DNA of 32,147 nt from Acidobacteriota bacterium (GTDB lineage Bacteria > Acidobacteriota > Aminicenantia > Aminicenantales > Saccharicenantaceae). The position numbers and the translations under genes are program-made. Each line of letters starts with the position of its first letter. Position 1 is the first letter of the stretch. The stretch is from positions 1 to 32,147 of the forward strand of contig JAQULR010000018.1 of assembly GCA_028749205.1 (NCBI GenBank), written 5' to 3'. The notes beneath the pieces were generated by a model that saw only the letters and a program-made list of their open reading frames with translations, did no database searches and was not told the origin of the DNA. Positions 14,533 through 21,926 of the stretch are shown here, one piece after another.

Positions 14533-17041
14533 ATTCACCTTTGAATTTCCCCTGCCTCTTGGGCTGCATGCCCGGCCGGCCAGCTTTATCCAGGAAAAAT
14601 GCCAGAACTTTTCAGGTGAAATCATCTGGGAAAACCAGAGGACACAAAGGCAGGCTGATGCTAAAAGCGTCCTTTCACTGGTCACCTCTGATACCCAGCA
14701 CTGTGACCTTTGCCGGGTTATTGTCAGGGGAGAAGGAGAAATAGAATTTGCCGCTGAGCTAAAAGCTTTCCTGCTCGAGGAATTGCCAATTAGAGAAGAA
14801 AAAGCCCTACAGGTGCCACCAAAAGCTGAAGCCATCGTTCCCAGGATGATTCTTGAAGAAAAAGAAGTATATCTTACGGGGCAACCAGCTTCTTCAGGTA
14901 TAGCTTTGGGGAAAGCCCTGATGCTGAAAGCCCTGGTGGATTGGCCTCAAGTGAGGCAGGTTAGAGGCCAACGGAGGGCAAAACCGGAAAAGGAAAAAAA
15001 GAGTTTTCTAACAGCTCTCTCTGGGCTGGAACAGGAGCTAAAGAAGGGTCTAGCAGAAAAAGCTGGTACCGAAAAGAATATCCTTCAGGCTCATCTTTCA
15101 ATTGCCACTGACCCGGCTTTTGTCAAGCGGGTAATGGAAATAATAGAAAAAGAAAGGGCAAGCGCTGCTTCGGCTGTGGCGGTAGTGGCCAAAGAATTCA
15201 GCGAGAAGCTGCTCAAAAGCCAGACCCAGTATATCCGGGAAAGGGTGGCTGACCTTAAAGATATGACTTTGAGGCTGCTGGAAAAACTCGGGTATAAAGA
15301 AGTGGCCAAAAAAAAATCTGAACTAAAAGAGCCATCTATCTTAGTGGCCGAAGACCTATATCCATCTGAGTTCTTGGGCTTCAAACCGGGTCTGATTCTG
15401 GGGCTAATTCTGGAAAAGGCTGGTCAGACTTCTCATACTTTGATCATGGCCAGAGGCCGGGGAATTCCGGCTGTTACTGGAGTAACTGAGGCTTCCCGCC
15501 TGCTGTCAACAGGTGAAGAGGTTGTTGTTGATGGAACGAGGGGAGTGGTGGTTGTTTCGCCTGGAGAGAAGATCAGGAGCTATTACCAGAAAGAACTTGA
15601 AGCTGAACATAAGCTGAAAGAAATCCGGCAGAAAAAAGCCTTGCTACCTGGCAGGACTGCTGACGGGCGGATAATTGAGGTGGCCGCCAACATCGGTCAT
15701 CCGGAGGAGCTTGAAAGAGCCTGGCAAGATGGGGCAGAAGGAGTGGGGATTTTTCGCACTGAGCTTCTGCTTTATGGGAAAAAAACTTTACCGGGTGAAG
15801 AAGAGCAATTTTCTCTCTACCGGAAGCTGGCGGAAGAAGCTGCGGGGAGACCGGTTATCATCAGGACTTTTGATATTGGCGGTGACAAACCAATTCCCTC
15901 AGTTAAATTACCTCAGGAACCGAATCCTTTTCTTGGCTACCGAGGGATAAGAATTTACAAAGAATATTATGAGGTTTTTAGAAACCAGGTAAGAGCGATC
16001 ATGCGAGCTGCGGTTCATGGCCGCCTCAAACTGATGTTTCCGATGGTCGCCCTGGTCGAAGAAGTGCGCTGGCTTAAAGAACAAGTTCGAAAATTTTCCG
16101 AGGAATTGAACAGCCAGGGCTTGCCTTGTAATCAAAACATTGAAACCGGCATCATGCTGGAAATTCCTTCAGTGGCGCTCTTGGTTGATAAATTTGCCCC
16201 TGAAGTGGAGTTCTTCAGTGTCGGCTCGAATGACCTCATTCAGTACTTTTTTGCCGCTGACCGAGGTAATCCGCAGGTAAAATATCTTAATCAGCCCCTC
16301 AGTCCGGCTTTGCTCAGACTGCTGAAGCTGGCCATAGACCGGGCTCATGAGCATCGAAGATGGGTCGGCCTTTGTGGTGAACTGGCCGGAGACCCCAGGC
16401 TAACCCCGGTCTTTGTTGGGTTGGGGTTTGATGAGCTTAGCATGAGTTCAGGCTTTATTCCTGAGGTTAAAGCTGTCCTGAGCAGGGTGAGGATGAATAA
16501 CTGCCAGAAGCTAGTAGCAGAGGCTATGGAACGAGCCACAGCTGAAGAGAATACTTATCTTCTGGAAAATTTTTATCAAGATTATTTTTCCGAAGACATA
16601 GTTACCTCAGAACTTATTGATCTTAGTGCAGACTGCTGCTCAAAGGCCGAAGTAATCCATAAATTAGCTGTCAGCTTTGAGCTAAGCGGAAGAGTCGATA
16701 ACCGGGCGGTTTTTGAGCAGGCCTTGTGGAAAAGAGAAGATGATGTGGCTACCGAGATAGGCTTCGGTCTGGCCATCCCCCACTGTCAGTCCGGTACGGT
16801 TAAGACTCCAAGCGTTGGGCTGCTGCGATTAAAGCAGTCTGTTGACTGGCAGTCAAAAGAAGGTCAGCCTGTAGACCTGGTTATCTGCTTAGCTATCCCT
16901 TCTGGCGATAAGGTCCGGTCGCAAATTCAGCTTTTGCCCAAACTGTCCCGGAAGCTAATCCATGAAGATTTTCGTCAAGCTCTGCGCCAGGCCGGCGACC
17001 GCGAGGAAGTGGTAAAGCTCATTAAATCTGCCATCAGTTAA
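14522..17041 (+). CDS. HPr-EI-EIIA(Fru) multiphosphoryl transfer fusion protein
   Basis: 839 residues; a cytosolic protein that carries phosphate from PEP through three domains to IIB. Domain order: HPr (about 1-90; LGLHARPAS with His16, and ADAKSVLSL near the position of the HPr-kinase serine), EI (about 115-680; AGQTSHTLIMARGRGIPAVTG with phospho-His305, GVGIFRTELL, DIGGDKP, GSNDLIQYFFAADRGN, and GLCGELAGDP with catalytic Cys618), and EIIA of fructose type (about 690-839; EIGFGLAIPHCQ with His754). This order matches FryA of E. coli and differs from the IIA-HPr-EI order of Pseudomonas FruB. Start TTG at 14522 overlaps the IIB stop with only a weak AGAAGAAG upstream, consistent with coupling. 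All expected active-site residues are present, so the PTS appears self-sufficient. Confidence 0.94.
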   Translation: MAAEFTFEFPLPLGLHARPASFIQEKCQNFSGEIIWENQRTQRQADAKSVLSLVTSDTQHCDLCRVIVRGEGEIEFAAELKAFLLEELPIREEKALQVPPKAEAIVPRMILEEKEVYLTGQPASSGIALGKALMLKALVDWPQVRQVRGQRRAKPEKEKKSFLTALSGLEQELKKGLAEKAGTEKNILQAHLSIATDPAFVKRVMEIIEKERASAASAVAVVAKEFSEKLLKSQTQYIRERVADLKDMTLRLLEKLGYKEVAKKKSELKEPSILVAEDLYPSEFLGFKPGLILGLILEKAGQTSHTLIMARGRGIPAVTGVTEASRLLSTGEEVVVDGTRGVVVVSPGEKIRSYYQKELEAEHKLKEIRQKKALLPGRTADGRIIEVAANIGHPEELERAWQDGAEGVGIFRTELLLYGKKTLPGEEEQFSLYRKLAEEAAGRPVIIRTFDIGGDKPIPSVKLPQEPNPFLGYRGIRIYKEYYEVFRNQVRAIMRAAVHGRLKLMFPMVALVEEVRWLKEQVRKFSEELNSQGLPCNQNIETGIMLEIPSVALLVDKFAPEVEFFSVGSNDLIQYFFAADRGNPQVKYLNQPLSPALLRLLKLAIDRAHEHRRWVGLCGELAGDPRLTPVFVGLGFDELSMSSGFIPEVKAVLSRVRMNNCQKLVAEAMERATAEENTYLLENFYQDYFSEDIVTSELIDLSADCCSKAEVIHKLAVSFELSGRVDNRAVFEQALWKREDDVATEIGFGLAIPHCQSGTVKTPSVGLLRLKQSVDWQSKEGQPVDLVICLAIPSGDKVRSQIQLLPKLSRKLIHEDFRQALRQAGDREEVVKLIKSAIS

Positions 17042-17048
17042 TGGCGAG

Positions 17049-19211
17049 CTACTTTTTTTCCGGCTGCTTTTCCGGGGATTCGACATACCTCTTGTAATCA
17101 AAGACAGCCCCGGCCTGGAAAATCTCAAAGTCCGTTACTTCACCCTTTGGATTCATAATAAACTTGACTCTTATAGAAGAAGCCTGCTTCAGGACAAACT
17201 CATCTCCCAGGTCGGGCATGAGGTCATAAACTGGCTGGCCAGGAACAGTCATGGTGAGGGTATTTCCTTTAAGGTCGATAGAAATTATCTGGTCTAAAGA
17301 ATCAATGAATTTACCGACAAATTTTTTGAGATAATCCGGGTCGTAGTAGCGGTCATCCGGTTTTTTCTTGAAGACAATCGGGTCAGCCATGGGTTCAAAA
17401 GGTCCGGACACCTGAGACACATAGCCATTGGAGTCGGTCTCGAAAGTCAGTTTCATAGTTTCAAAAGTCGGGTCTTCGGCCTTCAGACCATTAAAAGTTT
17501 CATAATGCCAGTGTTCGAGAGGAGTGGTGATGTGGTTATAGGTGAAGGAAAGCCTTTTTTCTTTCAGACTGACCTTGAGCTCCCCGTAGCCTGGATGAAA
17601 GTAGGTACCAGCATATTCTTCAAGCTGATGAGCTGGCTTGGTCCCTGGTATCTTTCTGGTCTGAGCTTTCTTGGTGGCTTTCTCTACCAGTTCTTCAGCC
17701 CTGGCTTGATTGCGGGCCGCCTCGCCTATCCAGTCCACTGGCTCGAGTCCAAAAAGGCTATCAGTGATGGTGCGAACCAGAAGCTCGGGCAGTCCAGTCC
17801 CATTCCTGTTAGTCAGAACAACAAAGCCATATCCGTCATTCGGCAGCATGCTGACCAGGGCTGAGAAGCCATCTATGTTCCCCCCATGATAGACTCTCTG
17901 GTGCCCCCGGTAATTATCCACAAACCAGCCCAGAGCATAGCTCATAGTGCTCAGATAAGGAGTGGTCGAAGGCTGAGATATTGGGGTGTAAGGCAAATGG
18001 AGGTCTTCCATAGTAGAAGGATTAAGAATCTGCTTCTCGCCAAATTTTCCCCCATTGAGATGGACTATAACCCAGTTGCTCATCTCTCGAACACTGGAAT
18101 TAATGGAGCCAGCAGGCCCTATGTTAGTAATGTTGCGAAAGGGAATTTTTTCAATTTTCTTATTACGATAGGCATAGGGCTGAGCAAAATCCGCATCTTT
18201 CTGAGAATCAAGCACAGAGAAATTTGACTTTTTCATCTGGAGAGGCTCGAAGACCAGACCCCGGACAGCTTCTTCCCAGGTCTGGTCGGTCAGAACTTCC
18301 AGCAGATACCCGGCTGTCAAAAACATCAGGTTGTTGTATTGATATCTTTCCCTGAGGTCAGCCGAAAACTGAACGTACGCCAGACGTCTGACCAGCTCTT
18401 CCCGGCTGGCCTGGTAGTTGTTGTACCAGATAAGATCGTGGCGAGGCAAACCAGAGCGGTGGGTTACCAGGTCCCGGGGAGTTATCCTCAGGGTAATAAG
18501 CGGGTCTGACAGCTTAAACCAGGGAATGTATTCCTGAACCGGCTTATCCCAGACCATTTTGCCTTCGTCCACCAACCGGGAAAGAGCAAAAGTGGTGAAG
18601 GCTTTGCTGGCTGAACCTATAGCTAAAAGAGTATCAGTTGTCATTGGTAGTTTGTTTTCCAGATCGCGAAAGCCATAGCCCTTAAGCAGGATAACTTCTT
18701 TATCCTTAACCACGGCCAGGGTCAGGCCTGGCACTTTAAGGTCAGCCATGGCTTTGGTTATGACTTCCTCCATCCCTTCCAGGGTTTTTCTGGCCTTAGC
18801 CCCCGGGTCTTCAGCTTTGTTAAGATTGAAAGGAAAAGTCTGGCCGGACTGAGTGAAATCGCCTGAGATTTTCTGGCCGCTTTCATTTAGCTTGCCCTGG
18901 AAAACAGGGTTTCCCGGAACGCCGGCGATGGCAAAGCTGATTTCATAACCAGAAAGTTTAATATCTGCCAGGGGTAAATCTTTAGCTTTCTGGATGGGGA
19001 TAGAAACAGTTCCTTCGAGCTGTTTTTCAGCCGAGAGCTTAAAATCAACCAGAACTTCAAGCTTCATTCCAGGAAGCTCAATGGCTCCCTCCCAGTGACC
19101 GATAATTTTCTGAGTTGTTTCGGCGGTCTGGCCAAAAAGGTTAAGACCTGGGCTGGCCACCAGCACAACCAGAAAAAATAAAATTATCCGAGTTGATGGT
19201 GTCTTTCTCAT
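17049..19211 (-). CDS. Exported serine hydrolase (beta-lactamase/PBP4* fold)
   Basis: 720 residues with a signal peptide (hydrophobic 9-22, then LFGQ). Residues about 35-130 form a beta-rich N-terminal domain, followed by the PF00144-type catalytic domain. Its SxxK motif is GSASKAF with Ser200 and Lys203, the YxN motif is Tyr292-Asn-Asn294, and the third box is YHGGNIDGF, in which HxG replaces the KTG of true penicillin-binding proteins. The remaining 220 residues are a beta-rich C-terminal domain of the type often found on these proteins (DUF3471-like). Such enzymes are usually esterases or D-aminopeptidases rather than antibiotic-degrading beta-lactamases; the substrate is unknown. Start ATG has AGGAGG upstream. 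It converges with the PTS operon, with only 7 bp between stops and no visible terminator. Confidence 0.88.
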   Translation of the reverse strand: MRKTPSTRIILFFLVVLVASPGLNLFGQTAETTQKIIGHWEGAIELPGMKLEVLVDFKLSAEKQLEGTVSIPIQKAKDLPLADIKLSGYEISFAIAGVPGNPVFQGKLNESGQKISGDFTQSGQTFPFNLNKAEDPGAKARKTLEGMEEVITKAMADLKVPGLTLAVVKDKEVILLKGYGFRDLENKLPMTTDTLLAIGSASKAFTTFALSRLVDEGKMVWDKPVQEYIPWFKLSDPLITLRITPRDLVTHRSGLPRHDLIWYNNYQASREELVRRLAYVQFSADLRERYQYNNLMFLTAGYLLEVLTDQTWEEAVRGLVFEPLQMKKSNFSVLDSQKDADFAQPYAYRNKKIEKIPFRNITNIGPAGSINSSVREMSNWVIVHLNGGKFGEKQILNPSTMEDLHLPYTPISQPSTTPYLSTMSYALGWFVDNYRGHQRVYHGGNIDGFSALVSMLPNDGYGFVVLTNRNGTGLPELLVRTITDSLFGLEPVDWIGEAARNQARAEELVEKATKKAQTRKIPGTKPAHQLEEYAGTYFHPGYGELKVSLKEKRLSFTYNHITTPLEHWHYETFNGLKAEDPTFETMKLTFETDSNGYVSQVSGPFEPMADPIVFKKKPDDRYYDPDYLKKFVGKFIDSLDQIISIDLKGNTLTMTVPGQPVYDLMPDLGDEFVLKQASSIRVKFIMNPKGEVTDFEIFQAGAVFDYKRYVESPEKQPEKK

Positions 19212-19232
19212 TTTCCCTCCTGGGTTATTAAG

Positions 19233-19257
19233 TCTGGTTAATTTATTAATAATCCAA
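19233..19257. repeat. Degenerate CTGGATTATT inverted repeat upstream of the serine hydrolase gene
   Basis: On the minus strand TTTGGATTATT is followed after a short AT-rich spacer by AATTAACCAGA, an imperfect mirror of the canonical arms. It ends about 20 bases before the start codon at 19211, the same relative position as the plus-strand members. Confidence 0.45.
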
Positions 19258-19390
19258 ACTTCTATTTATTATCCAACTATTGGGCATTATTTGGCAAGAG
19301 AAAATGGGGATACAAGAGAGACTCCCTTTTTTTAGAGAACCTTCTCGCGGGTTTTTTCGTCTAAAATAGTGTAAAGATAGTTAATATTTA

Positions 19391-19418
19391 GCCGGGATTA
19401 GTGATAGATAATCCAGGC
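19391..19418. repeat. CTGGATTATT-type inverted repeat upstream of the DUF4097 gene
   Basis: Arms GCCGGGATTA (19391-19400) and TAATCCAGGC (19409-19418) pair with a single mismatch around an 8-nt loop. It lies about 20 bases upstream of the AAGGAGG ribosome binding site. Confidence 0.6.
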
Positions 19419-19447
19419 CAGTCAGTTTCTTTATATAAGGAGGCCAA

Positions 19448-20317
19448 ATGTCTGTAAGACAACACCATAACTATTACTTGGCAAAAGCAGGAAAGGTAAG
19501 TAGCATTTTTTTTATCGTTATTTTCACCCTGATAATAGGTGCCGGGTGTGAAGAGTTTGCCCATAGTAGCTATAAGTATGAAGAATCTTTTGAGCAGACC
19601 ATTCCGGTTAAAGAAGCCGGTTCGTTCTCACTATCTAATATTAATGGTTCGATTACTGTAACCAGCTCACCGGAGATGGAAGTGGTAATTAAGGCTACCA
19701 AATATGCCCGCTGGAAAAAAGAGGACCTGGGTAAAGTAAGAATCGAGGTAGTCAGTGGAGAAAAGTCAGTAATTATTGATACCGTTTATGAGAGAAAAAA
19801 CCTCCAGGCCAAAGTTGAGTACGAAATCAAGGTGCCAGAAAATATGGCCCTGGAGCTGGTAAAAACTGTGAACGGCAAGGTCAATGTTTCCGGGAAATTT
19901 GACCGGGCCAAGTTAAGCACCACCAACGGAGGTATCACCGCCCAGGGAGATTTCCACTGGCTGGAAGGAACCACCACCAACGGCAGCCTGAACATTTCTC
20001 AAGTGAAGGGGATAGTCAACTTGAAGACGACCAACGGGAGCATCAAAGTGGAACTTGATGAAGTTGCTGGCGACCTGAGGGCCAAAACCACTAACGGTAG
20101 TATTACCATAAAATTAGCCGGACAGCCTGACGCTCAGTTTTTTGCCCGGACAACTAACGGCAGCATCAAGGTTGATTATCCGGTGACAGTTGAAGGAGAA
20201 ATTTCCAGAAGAAGAGTTGAAGGCAGAATAGGCAGCGGGCAAGGTCCTAAAATTGAGCTCAAGACAACTAACGGTTCAATCAGCCTTCTAAAAAAGCAGG
20301 GACACGAACCGATTTAA
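19448..20317 (+). CDS. DUF4097-type beta-strand repeat lipoprotein
   Basis: 289 residues. A lipobox (LIIGAGC, Cys34) predicts a surface or periplasmic lipoprotein. The mature part is a right-handed beta-solenoid of the putative-adhesin DUF4097 kind: TTNG appears six times (TTNGGI, TTNGSL, TTNGSI four times), preceded by divergent NINGSI and TVNGKV, each marking one turn. Function is unknown; family members often accompany anti-sigma or stress regulators, none of which is here. Start ATG at 19448 follows AAGGAGG. The last residues, QGHEPI, and the stop codon are encoded inside the left end of the repeat at 20297, so the natural C-terminus was probably replaced, ending close to the last turn (SISLLKK). 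Confidence 0.85.
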   Translation: MSVRQHHNYYLAKAGKVSSIFFIVIFTLIIGAGCEEFAHSSYKYEESFEQTIPVKEAGSFSLSNINGSITVTSSPEMEVVIKATKYARWKKEDLGKVRIEVVSGEKSVIIDTVYERKNLQAKVEYEIKVPENMALELVKTVNGKVNVSGKFDRAKLSTTNGGITAQGDFHWLEGTTTNGSLNISQVKGIVNLKTTNGSIKVELDEVAGDLRAKTTNGSITIKLAGQPDAQFFARTTNGSIKVDYPVTVEGEISRRRVEGRIGSGQGPKIELKTTNGSISLLKKQGHEPI

Positions 20318-20456
20318 GTGGAGCCCCTGCGGGCTAAAGTCCGTAGCCTCCTTATATTCCCCTGCCGAAAGCCTACCAGAATTTACCGTTTATCCCTGGG
20401 CTAAAGTCCAAGGGTTTCTGGTGCCTGGGAGAATCGTATCATGTCCCTGATTTTCC
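20297..20456. repeat. 160-bp GGGACAC-ended repeat (MITE-like), second full copy
   Basis: Matches the copy at 13838 block by block: CAGGGACACGAACCGATTTA, GTGGAG, CGGGCTAAAGTCCG (GGGCTAAAGTCC at 20331-20342), CCTCCTTATAT, CCGAAAGCCTA, CCTGGGCTAAAGTCC (motif at 20398-20409) and GGGAGAATCGTATCATGTCC ending GATTTTCC. It starts within the end of the DUF4097 gene and ends nine bases from the stop of the SYLF gene, so it fills the entire gap between two convergent genes. Confidence 0.85.
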
Positions 20457-20465
20457 TTATCCTGT

Positions 20466-21182
20466 TCAGTTAGTATTTTTGACCAGCTCTCTCAGGGTCT
20501 GTCGGAGTTCTTCAGCTGCCTCTGGAGCTTTAAGCATTTCTGTAAGTATCTTTTCCGGATTTATATCGGGTCCGTAAAAGCCTTTGTTAGCATCTTTGGC
20601 CAGTTTGATGGTGCTTCCTTTGAGAGAAATTCCGGCAAACAATCCTTTGCTCTTGGAATAAGAATAAATTTCAGCTTCCAATTCCAGATCGGTGCTGGCT
20701 TCAGCGCTCCGGCCAACTGGTCCCGCGGCAACGCTTAGATCAGTCCCGAGGGTTATTTTGTTTCCAGCCAGTTCTTCAACACTTCGGCGGCGCTTAAAAA
20801 CTAAAACTACGTCAGCTTTTTGAACCCCAGCCTGAAAGCCAAGGCTTCCACCAGCCAGGTTAATAAACAAGGGGTTGCTCCATCGTCCGTCAGGCATTTT
20901 GGCCACTGCTAAGCCCTTGCCGTATTGACCGCCTAACCCCCAGGCCGCCTTAACCACCCCGGGGATTATAGCCAGGCCTTCAGCTTTTTTCAGCAAACTG
21001 ATGGGAATACCTTCCTCTTTAAGAGAAGTTAGTTCCTTGATTACCTCTATGGCTCTGGCTATTCGTTCCTCTCCTTGTTTGGAATCTGGTTTATTAGCTA
21101 CTGCTAGCTGGGGTGACCTCAAGCCCAAAAATAAGATAATAAAAAAAAGAATAGCTCTTTTGCTTCTGGCAATCTTTTCCAT
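20466..21182 (-). CDS. SYLF-domain (YSC84-like/DUF500) exported protein
   Basis: 238 residues with an N-terminal signal sequence (hydrophobic 10-28, then AVANK). The SYLF domain is clear: KAEGLAIIPGVVKAAWGLGG, then YGKGLAVAK, GRWSNPLFINLAGGSLGFQA, GVQKADVVLVF, GTDLSVAAGPVGRSAEASTD, and YSYSKSKGLFAGISLKGS. In eukaryotes this domain binds phosphoinositides; the role of the bacterial, usually periplasmic, versions is unknown, with lipid binding the usual assumption. A weak AAAGGA precedes the ATG. It is convergent with the DUF4097 gene and divergent from the small-protein/ArsA operon. A half-site AAATAATCCAG of the inverted-repeat family lies about 40 bases upstream. Confidence 0.88.
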   Translation of the reverse strand: MEKIARSKRAILFFIILFLGLRSPQLAVANKPDSKQGEERIARAIEVIKELTSLKEEGIPISLLKKAEGLAIIPGVVKAAWGLGGQYGKGLAVAKMPDGRWSNPLFINLAGGSLGFQAGVQKADVVLVFKRRRSVEELAGNKITLGTDLSVAAGPVGRSAEASTDLELEAEIYSYSKSKGLFAGISLKGSTIKLAKDANKGFYGPDINPEKILTEMLKAPEAAEELRQTLRELVKNTN

Positions 21183-21307
21183 GGTTTTTTCCTTTGCAAT
21201 TTATTTTAACTTAATCAGGTCTAAATAATCCAGCTTCGATACAAAAAAGAGTAAAAAACGGCCAAAATAGGTTATAATAAAATTGCAATAAAATTGGAGG
21301 AATTGAT

Positions 21308-21535
21308 ATGGGAGAGGTTATTTTTAGTTTTAAGGTAGAGATTGGATTTGAACCAGGCCAAGGAGTTGAGGTTCGCCTCAAACACCAAGGTCTGATCTCT
21401 GAGAAGGTCAGGCGGCACCTGACCCGAGCTGGAAAAGAGCTGTCTCTGGCCCTAAGTATCCTAAGCACGCCGGAAAAACAAAATAAGACTGGGGCAACCA
21501 AAAGGAGACAAAAAATAGAAATAAAGGAGGCCTAA
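21308..21535 (+). CDS. Small protein of the ArsA operon, paralogue 1
   Basis: 75 residues, cytosolic by composition, with GGAGG before the ATG and a TATAAT (21273-21278) 30 bases upstream. It begins with a beta-hairpin-like stretch (IFSFKVEIGF, then GVEVRLKHQG), followed by a helix VRRHLTRAGKELSLALSIL and a basic tail. The helix aligns with VSGHLKQARKEILLAVRNLL of the next gene, so the two are diverged paralogues. I know no named family. One base separates it from the next gene, and the ArsA-type ATPase follows, which suggests a shared function. Confidence 0.7.
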   Translation: MGEVIFSFKVEIGFEPGQGVEVRLKHQGLISEKVRRHLTRAGKELSLALSILSTPEKQNKTGATKRRQKIEIKEA

Positions 21536-21536
21536 G

Positions 21537-21761
21537 ATGGAAAAGATAAAATTTGAGCAGGGCATTGAACTCGAACATACTGACCAGGGAGAATATCTTC
21601 TGAGATTTAAGCTACCAACCCTGACGGTTGATTCTGAGCCAGTTTCAGGCCACTTGAAACAGGCCAGGAAAGAGATTCTTCTAGCCGTCCGAAATCTTCT
21701 GGATAAAGCTATAGAGCAGACTGAAGAAAAAACGACATCTAAAACCAGAAAAGAAAAATAG
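21537..21761 (+). CDS. Small protein of the ArsA operon, paralogue 2
   Basis: 74 residues with a strong AAGGAGG before the ATG. The architecture is the same as its neighbour: beta-rich start (KIKFEQGIELEH, EYLLRFKLPTLTV), an amphipathic helix with H-L-x-x-A-x-K-E-I, then a charged, probably disordered tail (EEKTTSKTRKEK). No cysteine, membrane segment or catalytic motif. The paired ORFs could form a heterodimer. Function unknown; proximity to the ATPase is the only lead. Confidence 0.7.
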   Translation: MEKIKFEQGIELEHTDQGEYLLRFKLPTLTVDSEPVSGHLKQARKEILLAVRNLLDKAIEQTEEKTTSKTRKEK

Positions 21762-21926
21762 TCCGCAGGCAGTTTTTAGAGCTTTTCTCTAAGAGACTAT
21801 AGGTTAGGTTGCTGAAAATGCCGGGAGCTAAAAAAGTAGCCGCCCCGGCTATGAATCGCGGGCAAAAAATATGTTAGCCTCAGGCGTAAAGCTCGGCTGC
21901 TTGCTGGAGAAACGAAAGGAGTCTAA
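21762..21926 (+). promoter_or_regulatory. Spacer before the ArsA gene with hairpin
   Basis: 165 bp without a gene. It holds a perfect short hairpin TAGCCG-CCC-CGGCTA (21837-21851) and a weaker one, TAGAG...CTCTA, near 21777-21791. The ribosome binding site AAAGGAG precedes the ATPase start. Neither hairpin has a T-run, so read-through from the small-protein genes is likely. Confidence 0.45.

Noticed and set aside
14200-14835. Long minus-strand frame of 211 codons opposite the IIB and HPr-EI-IIA genes
   Set aside because: It is antisense to two clearly identified PTS proteins, so it is a shadow frame.
19900-20290. Regularly repeated ACNAACGG units inside the DUF4097 gene as a possible CRISPR-like array
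   Set aside because: They encode the TTNGSI turns of a beta-solenoid in frame, with variable spacing and no spacer-repeat organisation.
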